From Chromatiaceae bacterium (GTDB lineage: Bacteria > Pseudomonadota > Gammaproteobacteria > Chromatiales > Chromatiaceae), in the NCBI GenBank assembly GCA_024235415.1, contig JACKML010000008.1, forward strand, positions 1 to 64,000: a stretch of 64,000 nucleotides of DNA, written 5' to 3'. Shown here in pieces: positions 50,010 through 59,073 of this stretch; within the stretch, counting starts at the first letter, position 1; each line of letters begins with the position of its first letter. The position numbers and the translations under genes are program-made. The notes beneath the pieces are model-generated. The model was not told the origin of the DNA. It did not search any database and worked only from the letters and a program-made list of their open reading frames with translations.

Positions 50010-51659
50010 CTATTCAATACGACGGATCGAATCGGTAACGATCTCGGCGTCAAATGTGTCCTGCAGCGCCAGTACCAACGGGTCGCCGGCGATGTCAGCG
50101 GCCGTCGCCTCGTGGCGTTCGCGCTTCTCGCGCGCCTCTCGCTGTGCCGGCGTCTCTTCCTCGGCGGCCTGCACCTGCAACCGCAGGGACACCGCGTGGC
50201 CGACCGCTTCGCTGACCGCCTCCTGCAGGCGATGTTCGGCGAGGCTGCCGATCAGACCCCGGCACACCGGGTCGACCTTAAGTGACAGTGCCTTGCCATC
50301 CCAGCCGTCGAGGACGCAGTTGTCGGCGAGCTGTGCGGTCATGCCCTTGAGCCCGAGCCGGCGCACGAAACCGTGCCAATCCTTCAGATCTCCGGCTGCC
50401 ACCTCGGGCGGCGACTGCCTTGCGGCCACAGGGGCGGCCACTGGGGTGGCCACGGCGGCATCCGAGACCTCATCCGCAGCCGGCGTAGACCGCTGCGCGG
50501 GTCGTGCATCCGGCGCGGGCCGGGGCGCCGCCGGACGCTGCGCGCCACCGCCGACCTCGGCACCCGTATCCGCACCGTCGGGCCGGAACGCCAGCATGCG
50601 CAGCATGACCATTTCGAAGCCACTGCGCGCATCCGGCGCCAAAGGCAGGTCGCGTTGCCCGGTCAGCGCAATCTGGTAATAAAGCTGTATCTCGTCGGCA
50701 GGGACCAGCGACGCGAGGGCATGCAGGCGGGCGGCGTCTCCCCAACTGTCCTGCGCAGCGGTCGGAACCTGCTGCAGTACCGCGACACGATGCAGCAAGG
50801 TCACCACCTCACGCAACAGGCCGCCGAAATCGGGGGCGTGCTCCGACATCGCCTCGATTTCGCTCATCACGCGCTCAGCGGCACCCTCGTGTGCGGCTGT
50901 GATCATCCCGGGCAGACGCTCGGTTGCGACCACTCCGAGCATGGACCGCACATCGACACTGTTGACCGCACCGCCGCCAAATGCGATCGCCTGATCCAGG
51001 AGGCTGAGGCCGTCGCGCATGCTGCCATCAGCCGCGCGCGCCAGGACACCCAGTGCGTCGGCATCGAATTCGACCTGCTCGGCCTCGAGGATATGCCGAA
51101 TCTGGCCCTCGATCTGCGCCACCGGCAGGCGTTTCAGATTGAATTGCAGGCAGCGGGACAACACCGTCACCGGGACCTTTTGCGGGTCCGTGGTGGCAAG
51201 CAGGAATTTGACGTGCGGCGGCGGTTCCTCGAGCGTCTTCAGAAGGGCGTTGAAGCTGTGCCCGGAAAACATGTGCACCTCGTCGATCAGGTACACCTTG
51301 TAGCGGCCGCGTACCGGGACATAGGGCACGTTCTCGAGCAGCTCGCGCGTGTCGTCGACGCCGGTCTTGGACGCCGCATCGACCTCCAGCAGGTCGACGA
51401 AGCGCCCTTCGTCGATCTCACGGCACACACTGCACTCGCCACACGGCGTGGAACTGACCCCGGTCTCGCAGTTCAGCGACTTGGACAGAATCCGCGCCAG
51501 CGTGGTCTTGCCAACGCCACGGGTGCCTGTAAACAGGTAGGCGTGATGCAGCCGATCATGGTCCAGTGCATTGCTCAGCGCACGCACCACGTGTTCCTGA
51601 CCGACCATCTCGGCGAAGTTGCGCGGGCGCCATTTGCGGGCAAGAACCTGGTATGACAT
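50010..51659 (-). CDS. dnaX: DNA polymerase III subunits tau/gamma
   Basis: Clamp loader ATPase. 549 residues from ATG 51657-51659 (MSYQVLARKWRPRNFAEMVGQ). Walker A GTRGVGKTTLARIL, the zinc module C-x8-C-x2-C (CETGVSSTPCGECSVC), Walker B YLIDEVHMFS and sensor 1 LLATTDPQKVP are intact. A Pro/Ala-rich linker (about 375-425) and the tau C-terminal domain follow. I saw no A-rich slippery heptamer of the E. coli type, so a frameshifted gamma form is not evident. The SRP RNA gene lies directly upstream on the same strand. Confidence 0.96.
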   Translation of the reverse strand: MSYQVLARKWRPRNFAEMVGQEHVVRALSNALDHDRLHHAYLFTGTRGVGKTTLARILSKSLNCETGVSSTPCGECSVCREIDEGRFVDLLEVDAASKTGVDDTRELLENVPYVPVRGRYKVYLIDEVHMFSGHSFNALLKTLEEPPPHVKFLLATTDPQKVPVTVLSRCLQFNLKRLPVAQIEGQIRHILEAEQVEFDADALGVLARAADGSMRDGLSLLDQAIAFGGGAVNSVDVRSMLGVVATERLPGMITAAHEGAAERVMSEIEAMSEHAPDFGGLLREVVTLLHRVAVLQQVPTAAQDSWGDAARLHALASLVPADEIQLYYQIALTGQRDLPLAPDARSGFEMVMLRMLAFRPDGADTGAEVGGGAQRPAAPRPAPDARPAQRSTPAADEVSDAAVATPVAAPVAARQSPPEVAAGDLKDWHGFVRRLGLKGMTAQLADNCVLDGWDGKALSLKVDPVCRGLIGSLAEHRLQEAVSEAVGHAVSLRLQVQAAEEETPAQREAREKRERHEATAADIAGDPLVLALQDTFDAEIVTDSIRRIE

Positions 51660-51754
51660 GCGGAGTGGACAGATCCGACGAAACAGGCCGTCAAGTCTAA
51701 CCCATGGACGGTGGAGGCAACAGGAAGCCGATGGACGGCCCGGGCGGAAAATGG

Positions 51755-51869
51755 GCGGCGGCCCCGCCAGCGATTCCCGGCGCACAAGTCAATTGCTGCG
51801 GCTGCTCCCTTCCAGGCCTGACCGGGTTCGCAATCTATTGTCGCGGGAGACCAACGGGACCGCCACTGA
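51755..51869 (-). ncRNA. ffs: Signal recognition particle RNA (4.5S type)
   Basis: On the minus strand the universally conserved SRP domain IV core is present: GGTCAGGCCTGGAAGGGAGC followed by AGCC (about 51797-51821). The ends pair as GGCGGTCCC (5', plus 51856-51864) with GGGGCCGCC (3', plus 51757-51765), as expected for the roughly 110-nt bacterial hairpin. The RNA binds Ffh to target membrane proteins co-translationally. It sits about 95 bases upstream of dnaX, a common gammaproteobacterial position. The ends are approximate. Confidence 0.93.
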
Positions 51870-51876
51870 ACCTGCG

Positions 51877-51905
51877 ATTATGCCCGAAAACGACTGATCG
51901 GGTAA
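51877..51905 (-). promoter_or_regulatory. Promoter of the SRP RNA gene
   Basis: Minus-strand CATAAT (plus 51877-51882) 17 bases after TTACCC (51900-51905). The predicted start falls at about 51869-51870, matching the 5' end of the RNA hairpin. The -35 match is modest. Confidence 0.5.
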
Positions 51906-52045
51906 GTCAGGCCAAGTGTCAGCGTGGCAGCGATCAGCGAGCTGCCCAAGTCGCCTGCGTGCAATCCCCCCAAGATTTACGCGCGACCTGGCGTATTGGA
52001 TTCCGTAGACTTCTCCGCGGGATTTCATGTACGGAACGACGCACG

Positions 52046-52672
52046 ATGCGGCATATCAAAAAAGCCCTCTCCTACTCGATCGCCGGCAGCCTCGGCCTCA
52101 GCGTGATCGCGAGCCTGCAGGGCTGCAGCGACCCCGGACCGGGGCAACCGCGATCGATTGGCTTCGACAACGCGCAAGGCGACGCTGTCGACGGCAACTA
52201 TTTCCTGGTCATCGAACAGACCGGTAGCGCGCCCGACACCTACCGGCTGGTCGAGAAACACCCAACCTCCGGGCCAACCCGGGCCATCCTGCGCGCCACG
52301 GACGGCGGTGAACGCTTCCTGTCCGAGGCGGAACTCAAGCAGATCGCCGCCGCGGAAGCGGCCCGTGTCGAGGCGGGGACATCCCGCCTGACCGAGGAAC
52401 CCTCGATGCACAGTGGCGGCCTGTCGCTGGGCGAGACCCTGCTCGCCGCCGCCGCGGGATCGCTGGTCGGCGGCATGCTGGCCAACCGCCTGGCATCCAA
52501 CAGCAATTACCAGCGCACCCAGCAGAGCTACGGTGGCGGGCGACCGACGGCGACCATCTCGCAGCCGGCGAAACCGCAGACAACCGCCAAGGCCCAGCCG
52601 CGCACCGGGTTCTTCGGCGGTAGCAGTGGACGGCCGGCATCCAGCGGCGGCTTCGGCTCCTTCGGCGGTTGA
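52046..52672 (+). CDS. UPF0323 family lipoprotein
   Basis: 208 residues from ATG 52046 (MRHIKKALSYSIAGSLGLSVIASLQGCSD). The lipobox-like SLQGC places a lipidated Cys at about residue 27. The middle has FLVIEQTG..YRLVEKHPTSGPTRAILRATDGGERFLSEAELKQI, then a glycine zipper (about 130-150, LAAAAGSLVGGMLANRLASN) and a Gly/Ser-rich end GFFGGSSGRPASSGGFGSFGG. This is the pattern of UPF0323 lipoproteins, analogous to E. coli YgiB. Function unknown. The next gene, seven bases on, is the usual glutathionylspermidine-synthase-like partner. Confidence 0.88.
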   Translation: MRHIKKALSYSIAGSLGLSVIASLQGCSDPGPGQPRSIGFDNAQGDAVDGNYFLVIEQTGSAPDTYRLVEKHPTSGPTRAILRATDGGERFLSEAELKQIAAAEAARVEAGTSRLTEEPSMHSGGLSLGETLLAAAAGSLVGGMLANRLASNSNYQRTQQSYGGGRPTATISQPAKPQTTAKAQPRTGFFGGSSGRPASSGGFGSFGG

Positions 52673-52679
52673 GTCCCCC

Positions 52680-53855
52680 ATGAGAACGCAGACGGTCGAG
52701 CCGCTGAGCCGGGCGCTGATGGACGAAATCGGCATGACCTGGCATACCGATCCCGACGGCAGCAGCTACATCGGCCGGGAACTGGTGCTGGTGTCCGAAG
52801 ACGAGGCGGAAGCCTATTACGAGGCAGCCAATACGCTGTACGGCCTTTTCGTCGAAGCGGCACAGCACGTCATCGACCGGCAGCTGTACATGCAGCTGGG
52901 CATCCCGTCGAACCTCGTCGGCCTGATCGAGGACAGCTGGGACAAGGACGATGTCCACCTGTACGGGCGCTTCGATCTGGCCGGTGGTCTGGATGGCCTG
53001 CCGATCAAGCTGATCGAGTTCAACGCCGACACCCCGACCAGCCTGTTCGAGACCTCGATCGTGCAATGGGCACTGCTCAAGGCAAACGGCATGGACGAGA
53101 CCCGCCAGTTCAACAACCTGCACGAAATGCTTGGCGAGAACCTGCGCCGCCTGATCACCCGCAACAAGCCCCTGGACGAATTCGGCGAGCGCTATGGCGG
53201 TGAGAAACTGCTGTTTTCCAGCGTCGACAATCAGCCTGAAGAGGAACGCACCGTGCGTTACCTGCAGCAGGTCGCGCACGATGCCGGCTTCTATACCGAC
53301 TTCTGCTACATGCATGAGGCCGGCTTCAGCGAACAGGACGGCGTGTTCAACAAGGAGGCTCAGCTGGCGGATTTCTGGTTCAAGCTGTTCCCCTGGGAAG
53401 ACATTGCCAGCGAAGAGCTCGAACTCACGCGCATGCTCGACAAGGCGAGCAGGAAGGGGCGCACCCGGGTGTTGAATCCGGCGTACACGCTGCTGTTCCA
53501 GAGCAAGGGCATCATGAAACTGCTGTACGACATGTTCCCGGAATCACCCTACCTGCTGCGCACCGATTTTGCCCCGCTGGCCGGTGTCGAGCAGGTAAAC
53601 AAGAAGATCTTCGGTCGCGAAGGTGCCAACATGGCCGTGCTGGCCGCCGATGGCACTACCGTGGCGAGCACCGACGGCCCCTACGCGCATCACAAATCCA
53701 TCTACCAGGAGCGCGCGCGTTTTGCGCAGGACGCCAGTGGTGCCAGCTACCAGGCAGGCGTATTCCATGTGTACGAGGCATGCGGGCTGGGATTTCGTCG
53801 CGGCGGGACCATCCTCGACAATATGAGCAAGTTCGTCGGCCACATGATCGTCTGA
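52680..53855 (+). CDS. Glutathionylspermidine synthase-like ATP-grasp protein (YgiC/YjfC type)
   Basis: 391 residues from ATG 52680. It matches the synthetase domain of the Gsp family without the amidase half: LIEFNADTPTSLFETSIVQW, MFPESPYLLRTDF, KKIFGREGANM and YIGGW-like GGTILDNMSKFVGH. ATP-grasp peptide ligase chemistry is predicted. YgiC-type proteins are not shown to make glutathionylspermidine, so the true amine and acid are unknown. Operonic with the UPF0323 lipoprotein. Confidence 0.92.
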   Translation: MRTQTVEPLSRALMDEIGMTWHTDPDGSSYIGRELVLVSEDEAEAYYEAANTLYGLFVEAAQHVIDRQLYMQLGIPSNLVGLIEDSWDKDDVHLYGRFDLAGGLDGLPIKLIEFNADTPTSLFETSIVQWALLKANGMDETRQFNNLHEMLGENLRRLITRNKPLDEFGERYGGEKLLFSSVDNQPEEERTVRYLQQVAHDAGFYTDFCYMHEAGFSEQDGVFNKEAQLADFWFKLFPWEDIASEELELTRMLDKASRKGRTRVLNPAYTLLFQSKGIMKLLYDMFPESPYLLRTDFAPLAGVEQVNKKIFGREGANMAVLAADGTTVASTDGPYAHHKSIYQERARFAQDASGASYQAGVFHVYEACGLGFRRGGTILDNMSKFVGHMIV

Positions 53856-53868
53856 CCGGGAGTCGGTC

Positions 53869-54363
53869 CTAAAGTGCGGGCACCGGGTCTTCGGCCGGGT
53901 TCCGCTGACCGCTCGGCAGCGTCACCTCACCAGCCTCGTGGAAGCGCACGCCGCCAAATCCGCTGCCTGTCGAAAAACTGCCGGAGATCGCATAATCCAG
54001 CGTGCGCCCCTCACGCGACTGCAGGCTCTCGACCATGCGTAGCATTCCAAACACGGTGCTGACCATCCGCACCTCGATCTTTGCGTCGGCATAACCAGGC
54101 ACCGTCACCGACTGATCCGTCACACCCGAGCCGAAGTCCCTGCCGTTGATTGCCAGATCAAAACTGCCACCGCGGATATCGATCGCATCCGCGACTCGGT
54201 TCTGCACCCGCAGCGTCACCTGATACACCTGCTCCAGCAGCGTGGCCTCGATCACCCGGATATCCGACACCGTGACACGAATGCTGTCACGCTGCGTGCC
54301 AAGACCGGCACAGCCGGCGAGCAGCAATGCAACAAGTAAGAAAACCACCCTGAGCTGAAGCAT
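53869..54363 (-). CDS. LEA14-like (LEA type 2) lipoprotein
   Basis: 164 residues from ATG 54361-54363. MLQLRVVFLLVALLLAGCAG is a lipoprotein signal with lipobox LAGC. The rest is a water-stress/LEA type 2 beta sandwich: VSDIRVIEATLLEQVYQVTLRVQN (typical of the family), then DLAINGRDFGSGVTDQSVTVPGY and a YAISGSF strand. Likely a periplasmic or outer-membrane lipoprotein. Convergent with the preceding gene (13 bases) and divergent from the hydrogenase operon. Confidence 0.88.
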   Translation of the reverse strand: MLQLRVVFLLVALLLAGCAGLGTQRDSIRVTVSDIRVIEATLLEQVYQVTLRVQNRVADAIDIRGGSFDLAINGRDFGSGVTDQSVTVPGYADAKIEVRMVSTVFGMLRMVESLQSREGRTLDYAISGSFSTGSGFGGVRFHEAGEVTLPSGQRNPAEDPVPAL

Positions 54364-54582
54364 CCCGTATTCCTCCAGCGAGCACGTGCCGCGGCATTGA
54401 GCGGCATCGGCTTCAGTTGCGCCTGAACCGCGACCTGCCAGCATACCAGCGACTTCAGGTGCCCGTTTCAACCGCTTGTCGCAGCAATACCCCACCTGGG
54501 TCAATGACTGCACACCCACACCCTGCCCGTGCGGGATTGCTGAGCTAAGCTGATACCGATGCATTGCCGCATAGCGAGACCC

Positions 54583-55701
54583 ATGGACGACACCCGATTT
54601 CTTCCCCGCCAGGCGCTCCAGACCTTGCTCGATGCCTTGCATCGTCAGGGCTACCGCACCCTAGGTCCCGTAGTGCAGGACGCCGTGGTGCAGTATCTCG
54701 ACATCGATTCCATCGACCGGCTTCCGAGTGGCTGGACAGACGACCAGGCGCCTGGGCGCTATCGCCTCAGCCGCGTGGACTCACCACGTTGTTTTGCCTG
54801 GGCGACCGGCGCGCAGGCACTCAAGCCGCATCTCTTTCATGCGCGCGAAGTGCTGTGGAACACGCGGCGCGACGACGCCGGCAAGCTCGTATTCGGCGAA
54901 CAGGAACCCGATGTACGACGTCTTGCGGTCATCGGTGTCCGCGCCTGTGACCTGGCGGCGCTCGAACTGCAGGACCGCCATTTCCTGCACGCGATAAAGG
55001 ATCCCTACTACGGCGCAAAGCGCCAGGGGCTGTTTGTCGTCGCCGTGCACTGCGCCTACTCTGCGGATACCTGCTTCTGCGCCTCGACCGGTGACGGGCC
55101 ACGCGCCACGCATGGCTTCGACCTCGCGCTGAGCGAACTGGACGACGGCTATCTCGTTGAGACCGGCAGCGATCGTGGCCGCGCGATTGCCACGCAGTTG
55201 CCGCTGCAGTCCGCCACCTCAACGCAGGTCCACGAGGCCGCTGCGGCGATCACCGAGGCCGCGAACCGGCAGTTTCGCCAATTGCCTTCCACCCACCTGC
55301 GCGACGTCCTGTTCGACCGCTTGCAACATCCGCGCTGGGAAGAGGTGGCGGCACGCTGCCTGGCGTGCGGCAACTGCACCAGCGTATGCCCCACCTGTTT
55401 CTGCCATGCAGAACACGACGATGCGGCACTGGGTGGCAGCACCAGCCAACATCTGCGCGAGTGGGATTCGTGTTTCAGCGAGGGACATGCCTATCTGCAT
55501 GGGTTCAACGTCCGGCCAGACACGCATCAACGCTACCGGCAGTGGATGACTCACAAGCTGGGCAGCTGGCACGATCAGTACGGGCGCAGCGGCTGCGTCG
55601 GCTGCGGACGCTGCATCACCTGGTGTCCGGTCGGAATCGACATCACCGAGGAAGCCAACGCGATCTGTACCGCAGACGTGCCGCAGGGAGAGTCGCCATG
55701 A
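54583..55701 (+). CDS. hydB: NiFe hydrogenase group 3b beta subunit (4Fe-4S electron transfer)
   Basis: 372 residues from ATG 54583; an ATG eight codons earlier is an alternative. Two 4Fe-4S motifs are near the C-terminus: CLACGNCTSVCPTCFCH (about 263-279) and CVGCGRCITWCPVGIDI (about 338-354). The N-terminal part resembles AsrA/HydB, including VIGVRACDLAAL. It would carry electrons between the hydrogenase module and the FAD/NAD(P) subunit. First gene of the operon; 219 bases upstream separate it from the divergent lipoprotein gene. Confidence 0.93.
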   Translation: MDDTRFLPRQALQTLLDALHRQGYRTLGPVVQDAVVQYLDIDSIDRLPSGWTDDQAPGRYRLSRVDSPRCFAWATGAQALKPHLFHAREVLWNTRRDDAGKLVFGEQEPDVRRLAVIGVRACDLAALELQDRHFLHAIKDPYYGAKRQGLFVVAVHCAYSADTCFCASTGDGPRATHGFDLALSELDDGYLVETGSDRGRAIATQLPLQSATSTQVHEAAAAITEAANRQFRQLPSTHLRDVLFDRLQHPRWEEVAARCLACGNCTSVCPTCFCHAEHDDAALGGSTSQHLREWDSCFSEGHAYLHGFNVRPDTHQRYRQWMTHKLGSWHDQYGRSGCVGCGRCITWCPVGIDITEEANAICTADVPQGESP

Positions 55702-56519
55702 ACCCCTACCTGCCGCGTGAGGCCGAGATCGTGGCCCGTACCGAGGAATCACCCAACACCTTCAGCCTGCATCTGCACCTGACCGATGGCGCGCCCTATT
55801 CCTTCGCCCCCGGCCAGTTCAACATGCTGTATCTGTATGGCTCCGGCGAAGTGCCGATCTCGATCGTCTCCGGATCTGCCGAAGACGGCGTGCTGGTGCA
55901 CACGATCCGCGCGCTGGGTCGCATCACCAACGGTCTTGCGAAACTCCAGGTCGGAGATCGCATCGGGCTGCGTGGACCTTACGGACGTGGCTGGCCGATG
56001 CGCGCGGCCGAAGACCACGACCTGATCGTCGTTACCGGCGGGCTCGGCTGTGCACCTGCGGTGTCGATCATCCACCACGTCCTGACTCACCGTGAACGCT
56101 ACGGGAATCTGAGTATCCTGCAAGGCGTCAAACACACCGACGACCTGATCTGGCGGGAGCAATACGACACATGGGCAAGCCTGCCCGGGGTCCAGGTCCT
56201 GCTCGCCGCGGATGTCGCGGCTCCCGGCTGGCCAGGTCACGTCGGACTGGTCACCGCACTGTTCGATCAGCTATCGCTGCGCACCGACCGGACGATCGCG
56301 ATGCTGTGTGGACCGGAAATGATGATGCGTGCCGCCGCCCATGACCTGCACGAACGCGGCCTGGCCGCTGATGCCATACACCTGAGCATGGAACGCAACA
56401 TGCAATGTGCGGTGGGGCACTGCGGGCACTGCCAGATGGGTGGCCATTTCGTGTGCCGCGACGGCCCGGTATTCGCGTGGCCACAGGTGCGGGAACTGCT
56501 CGGCGTGAGGGGATTCTGA
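55698..56519 (+). CDS. hydG: NiFe hydrogenase group 3b gamma subunit (FAD/NAD(P)-binding)
   Basis: 273 residues; ATG overlaps the hydB stop as ATGA. Ferredoxin-reductase fold: an FAD domain with FAPGQFNMLYLYGSGEVPISI, an NAD(P) domain with VTGGLGCAPAVSIIHH, and a C-terminal 2Fe-2S site CAVGHCGHCQMGGHFVC. Same family as AsrB and archaeal sulfhydrogenase gamma. It exchanges electrons with NAD(P)H, making the enzyme a soluble, reversible hydrogenase. Confidence 0.95.
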   Translation: MNPYLPREAEIVARTEESPNTFSLHLHLTDGAPYSFAPGQFNMLYLYGSGEVPISIVSGSAEDGVLVHTIRALGRITNGLAKLQVGDRIGLRGPYGRGWPMRAAEDHDLIVVTGGLGCAPAVSIIHHVLTHRERYGNLSILQGVKHTDDLIWREQYDTWASLPGVQVLLAADVAAPGWPGHVGLVTALFDQLSLRTDRTIAMLCGPEMMMRAAAHDLHERGLAADAIHLSMERNMQCAVGHCGHCQMGGHFVCRDGPVFAWPQVRELLGVRGF

Positions 56520-56520
56520 C

Positions 56521-57312
56521 ATGGGCAAACCAAGCATCGCGGTACACAAGTTCTCATCCTGTGACGGATGCCAGCTGGCCTTTCTGAATGCCGGTGAGGA
56601 GCTGCTCAATCTCGCTGAGCTGGTCGACATCAAGCACTTCCTCGAGGCCGGGGTCGCCGACGAATATGCGCATGTGGACATCGCCTTCGTCGAGGGCAGC
56701 ATCTCCACCACAGACGAGCTTACGCGCATCCAGCGCGTGCGCGCCTGCAGCCGTTACGTGGTCACTCTGGGCGCCTGCGCCACCGCCGGCGGCCTGCAGG
56801 CGCTGCGCAACCTGGACGGCAGCAACACGGAATGGAAGCACGCGATCTATGCGCACCCCGGGTTCATCCACACGCTCGACCAGGCCGAGCCGGTCAGCGC
56901 CCACATCAAGGTGGATTTCGAGCTCTGGGGCTGCCCGGTCAACGGCCGCCAGGTGCTCGCGGCAGTGCAACAACTGCTGTTCGGCGTGGCACCGCTGGAG
57001 CAGCGCGACAAGGTCTGTATGGAGTGCAAACGCCAGCACGCGAGCTGCGTGATGGTGACTGCAGGCCGGCCTTGTCTGGGGCCGGTGACACGCACCGGCT
57101 GCGGCGCCCTGTGCCCGCGTTTCGGGCGCGACTGCTACGCCTGCTTCGGGCCTGCCGGGAATGCCAACACCGCGGCCCTGAGTCGCCGGCTCGAAGGACT
57201 CGGTCTCACACCGGCGGACGTGGCACGTCGCTTCCTGTTCATCAACAACCATGCACCGTCATTCAACGAGGCCGGCAAAAAGCATTACCGGCAGGGATTC
57301 AGCGATGACTAA
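56521..57312 (+). CDS. hydD: NiFe hydrogenase group 3b small subunit (delta)
   Basis: 263 residues. The proximal 4Fe-4S ligands are in SSCDGCQLAF, LGACATAGGLQ and WGCPVNGR. A Cys-rich C-terminal half (CMECKRQHASC, RPCLGPVTRTGCGALCPRFGRDCYACFGP) binds two more clusters. There is no Tat signal, so the enzyme is cytoplasmic. It begins one base after hydG ends and overlaps hydA by eight bases. Confidence 0.95.
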   Translation: MGKPSIAVHKFSSCDGCQLAFLNAGEELLNLAELVDIKHFLEAGVADEYAHVDIAFVEGSISTTDELTRIQRVRACSRYVVTLGACATAGGLQALRNLDGSNTEWKHAIYAHPGFIHTLDQAEPVSAHIKVDFELWGCPVNGRQVLAAVQQLLFGVAPLEQRDKVCMECKRQHASCVMVTAGRPCLGPVTRTGCGALCPRFGRDCYACFGPAGNANTAALSRRLEGLGLTPADVARRFLFINNHAPSFNEAGKKHYRQGFSDD

Positions 57313-58600
57313 GCGTTCCGTGTCCATCCACGTGCCGGCGCTGACCCGTGTCGAGGGCGAAGGGTCGTTGCGCCTGCGCATCGAGCATGGCGAGATTCAG
57401 GAGCTTGCACTGGATATCTTCGAGCCACCGCGCTATTTCGAGAAGTTCCTCGAGGGTCGGCGCCATCACGAAGTCCTGGACACCGTCGCACGCATCTGCG
57501 GTATCTGTCCGATCGCCTACCAGATGAGCGCCGCGCAGGCGATCGAACAGGCATTTGGCCTGGACCCCGGCCCCTGGGTGCGAGATATGCGCCGCGTGTT
57601 CTATTGCGGCGAGTGGCTGCAGAGTCACGCCCTGCACGTGCATCTGCTTGCCGCGCCGGATTTCCTCGGCTTCGACAGCGTGGTCGGCATGGCGGCGCGG
57701 CACCCCGAGGTGGTACGCCGCGGCCTGCGCCTGCAGGGTCTCGGAAACGCACTGATCCGCCTGCTTGGCGGGCGCTCGGTGCACCCGGTCGGTGCCTGCG
57801 TCGGTGGTTTCTTCCGGGCACCGGATGCGGCCGAGGTCGACGACATGCTCGAACAGCTTCGTGCCGCCCTGCCTGATGCACACGACCTGGTGTTGTGGGC
57901 CGCCGCGCTCAAGCTGCCGCAGGACGAACAGGCCTTCACCTGCGTCGCCCTGCGCCACGACACCGACTACCCGTTTGAGCAGGGGCGCATCGTGTCGGAC
58001 GACGGCCTGTCTGTCCCCATCGAGCAATACGAGGATCACTTCATCGAGGAACACCGGCCGCACTCGACAGCACTGTTCTCACTGCTGCACGGCGCGCCTT
58101 ACCTGGTCGGTCCATTGGCACGCCTCAACCTCAATCATGATCGCCTGCCAGCGGCCAGCCTGTCCCTGCTGCGGCAGACCGGTATGACCTTCCCCAGCAA
58201 CAACATGTTTCACAGCCTGCTGGCGCGCACGCTGGAGATCCACGTGGCGATCGTAGAGGCCATCCGCCTGCTCGAAAACTACCGACGGCCGGTTTCGCCA
58301 CAGGTCGAGGTGACGCCGCGCGCAGGCATCGGTTGTGGCGCCACCGAGGCACCACGCGGCCTGTTGTGGCACCGCTATGAACTGGACGATCAGGGCATCG
58401 TGCGTGCGGCACGTATCGTTCCACCGACCAGCCAGAACCAGGCGCGCATCGAGGCAGACCTGCGCCGCAGCCTGCGTCAGTTCGGACTGAACCGGCCCGA
58501 CGACAAACTGCGCCTGCGCGCCGAGACAGTGATCCGCAACTACGATCCGTGCATCTCCTGCGCCACCCACTTTCTGAAGATCGGGGTGACACGCCGGTGA
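57305..58600 (+). CDS. hydA: NiFe hydrogenase group 3b large (catalytic) subunit (alpha)
   Basis: 431 residues from ATG 57305. N-terminal ligand motif RICGICPIAYQ (about 60-70) and C-terminal motif DPCISCATH (about 414-422) give the four Cys that bind NiFe. The lack of His in the first motif is normal for group 3b. The tail after the last His is only nine residues (FLKIGVTRR); it is the expected cleavage target of the protease encoded next. Order beta-gamma-delta-alpha matches Pyrococcus sulfhydrogenase. Role could be NAD(P)H-linked H2 production or uptake, or sulfur reduction; the sequence does not decide. Confidence 0.95.
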   Translation: MTKRSVSIHVPALTRVEGEGSLRLRIEHGEIQELALDIFEPPRYFEKFLEGRRHHEVLDTVARICGICPIAYQMSAAQAIEQAFGLDPGPWVRDMRRVFYCGEWLQSHALHVHLLAAPDFLGFDSVVGMAARHPEVVRRGLRLQGLGNALIRLLGGRSVHPVGACVGGFFRAPDAAEVDDMLEQLRAALPDAHDLVLWAAALKLPQDEQAFTCVALRHDTDYPFEQGRIVSDDGLSVPIEQYEDHFIEEHRPHSTALFSLLHGAPYLVGPLARLNLNHDRLPAASLSLLRQTGMTFPSNNMFHSLLARTLEIHVAIVEAIRLLENYRRPVSPQVEVTPRAGIGCGATEAPRGLLWHRYELDDQGIVRAARIVPPTSQNQARIEADLRRSLRQFGLNRPDDKLRLRAETVIRNYDPCISCATHFLKIGVTRR

Positions 58601-59073
58601 TCCGGATCATCGGCCTGGGCTCACCCTTCGGTGACGATCGGGTCGGCTGGCACGTCATCGAGCTGCTGCAAGGCAGGCTGGATGCGCAGGTCGACCTCGT
58701 CACACTCGACCGACCCGGCGCGGCCATGATCAACTGGATGGCCGGCGTACAACGGCTGGTGATCATCGATGCCCTCGCCTCGGGACAGCCGCCCGGCCAC
58801 ATCGCCAGGCTGACCGCAGCAGACCTGGATTCACAGACGGGTGGGACGAGCAGTCATCAGCTCGACCTCGCGCAGACCTTCGAACTGGCGTGCGCACTGG
58901 ACTGCCTGCCGGACCAGGTCGAGATCTATGGGATCGAGATCGATACGCTGCAGTCTGCCGAACTGAGTCGGCCAGTCATGGACGCCGCGGCGACACTGGC
59001 CAGACGACTGGCGGGATCCTTCAGCACTGCAGCGAACGAACCGCAGGCGGCCATGGATTCAATCGGGGTCTGA
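58597..59073 (+). CDS. Hydrogenase maturation protease
   Basis: 158 residues from GTG 58597, overlapping the hydA stop as GTGA. HycI/HyaD-type endopeptidase fold: IIGLGSPFGDDRVGWHVIELL holds the first Ni-ligand region (Asp), and VIIDALASGQPPG the second. The family Asn after GxG is Ser here. It would trim the C-terminus of the alpha subunit after Ni insertion. The hyp genes for metal-centre assembly are not in this window. The 3' end overlaps the convergent gene by 15 bases. Confidence 0.92.
   Translation: MIRIIGLGSPFGDDRVGWHVIELLQGRLDAQVDLVTLDRPGAAMINWMAGVQRLVIIDALASGQPPGHIARLTAADLDSQTGGTSSHQLDLAQTFELACALDCLPDQVEIYGIEIDTLQSAELSRPVMDAAATLARRLAGSFSTAANEPQAAMDSIGV

Noticed and set aside
50010..51659. 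Programmed frameshift in dnaX producing gamma
   Set aside because: No E. coli-type A-rich slippery heptamer or poly-Lys stretch was seen; tau-length frame is continuous.
54498..54511. Possible sigma54 element (GG-N10-GC) before the hydrogenase operon
   Set aside because: Only the GG/GC pair and a few bases match; the -24 box reads TGGGTC and the -12 box CTGCA, too weak to list.
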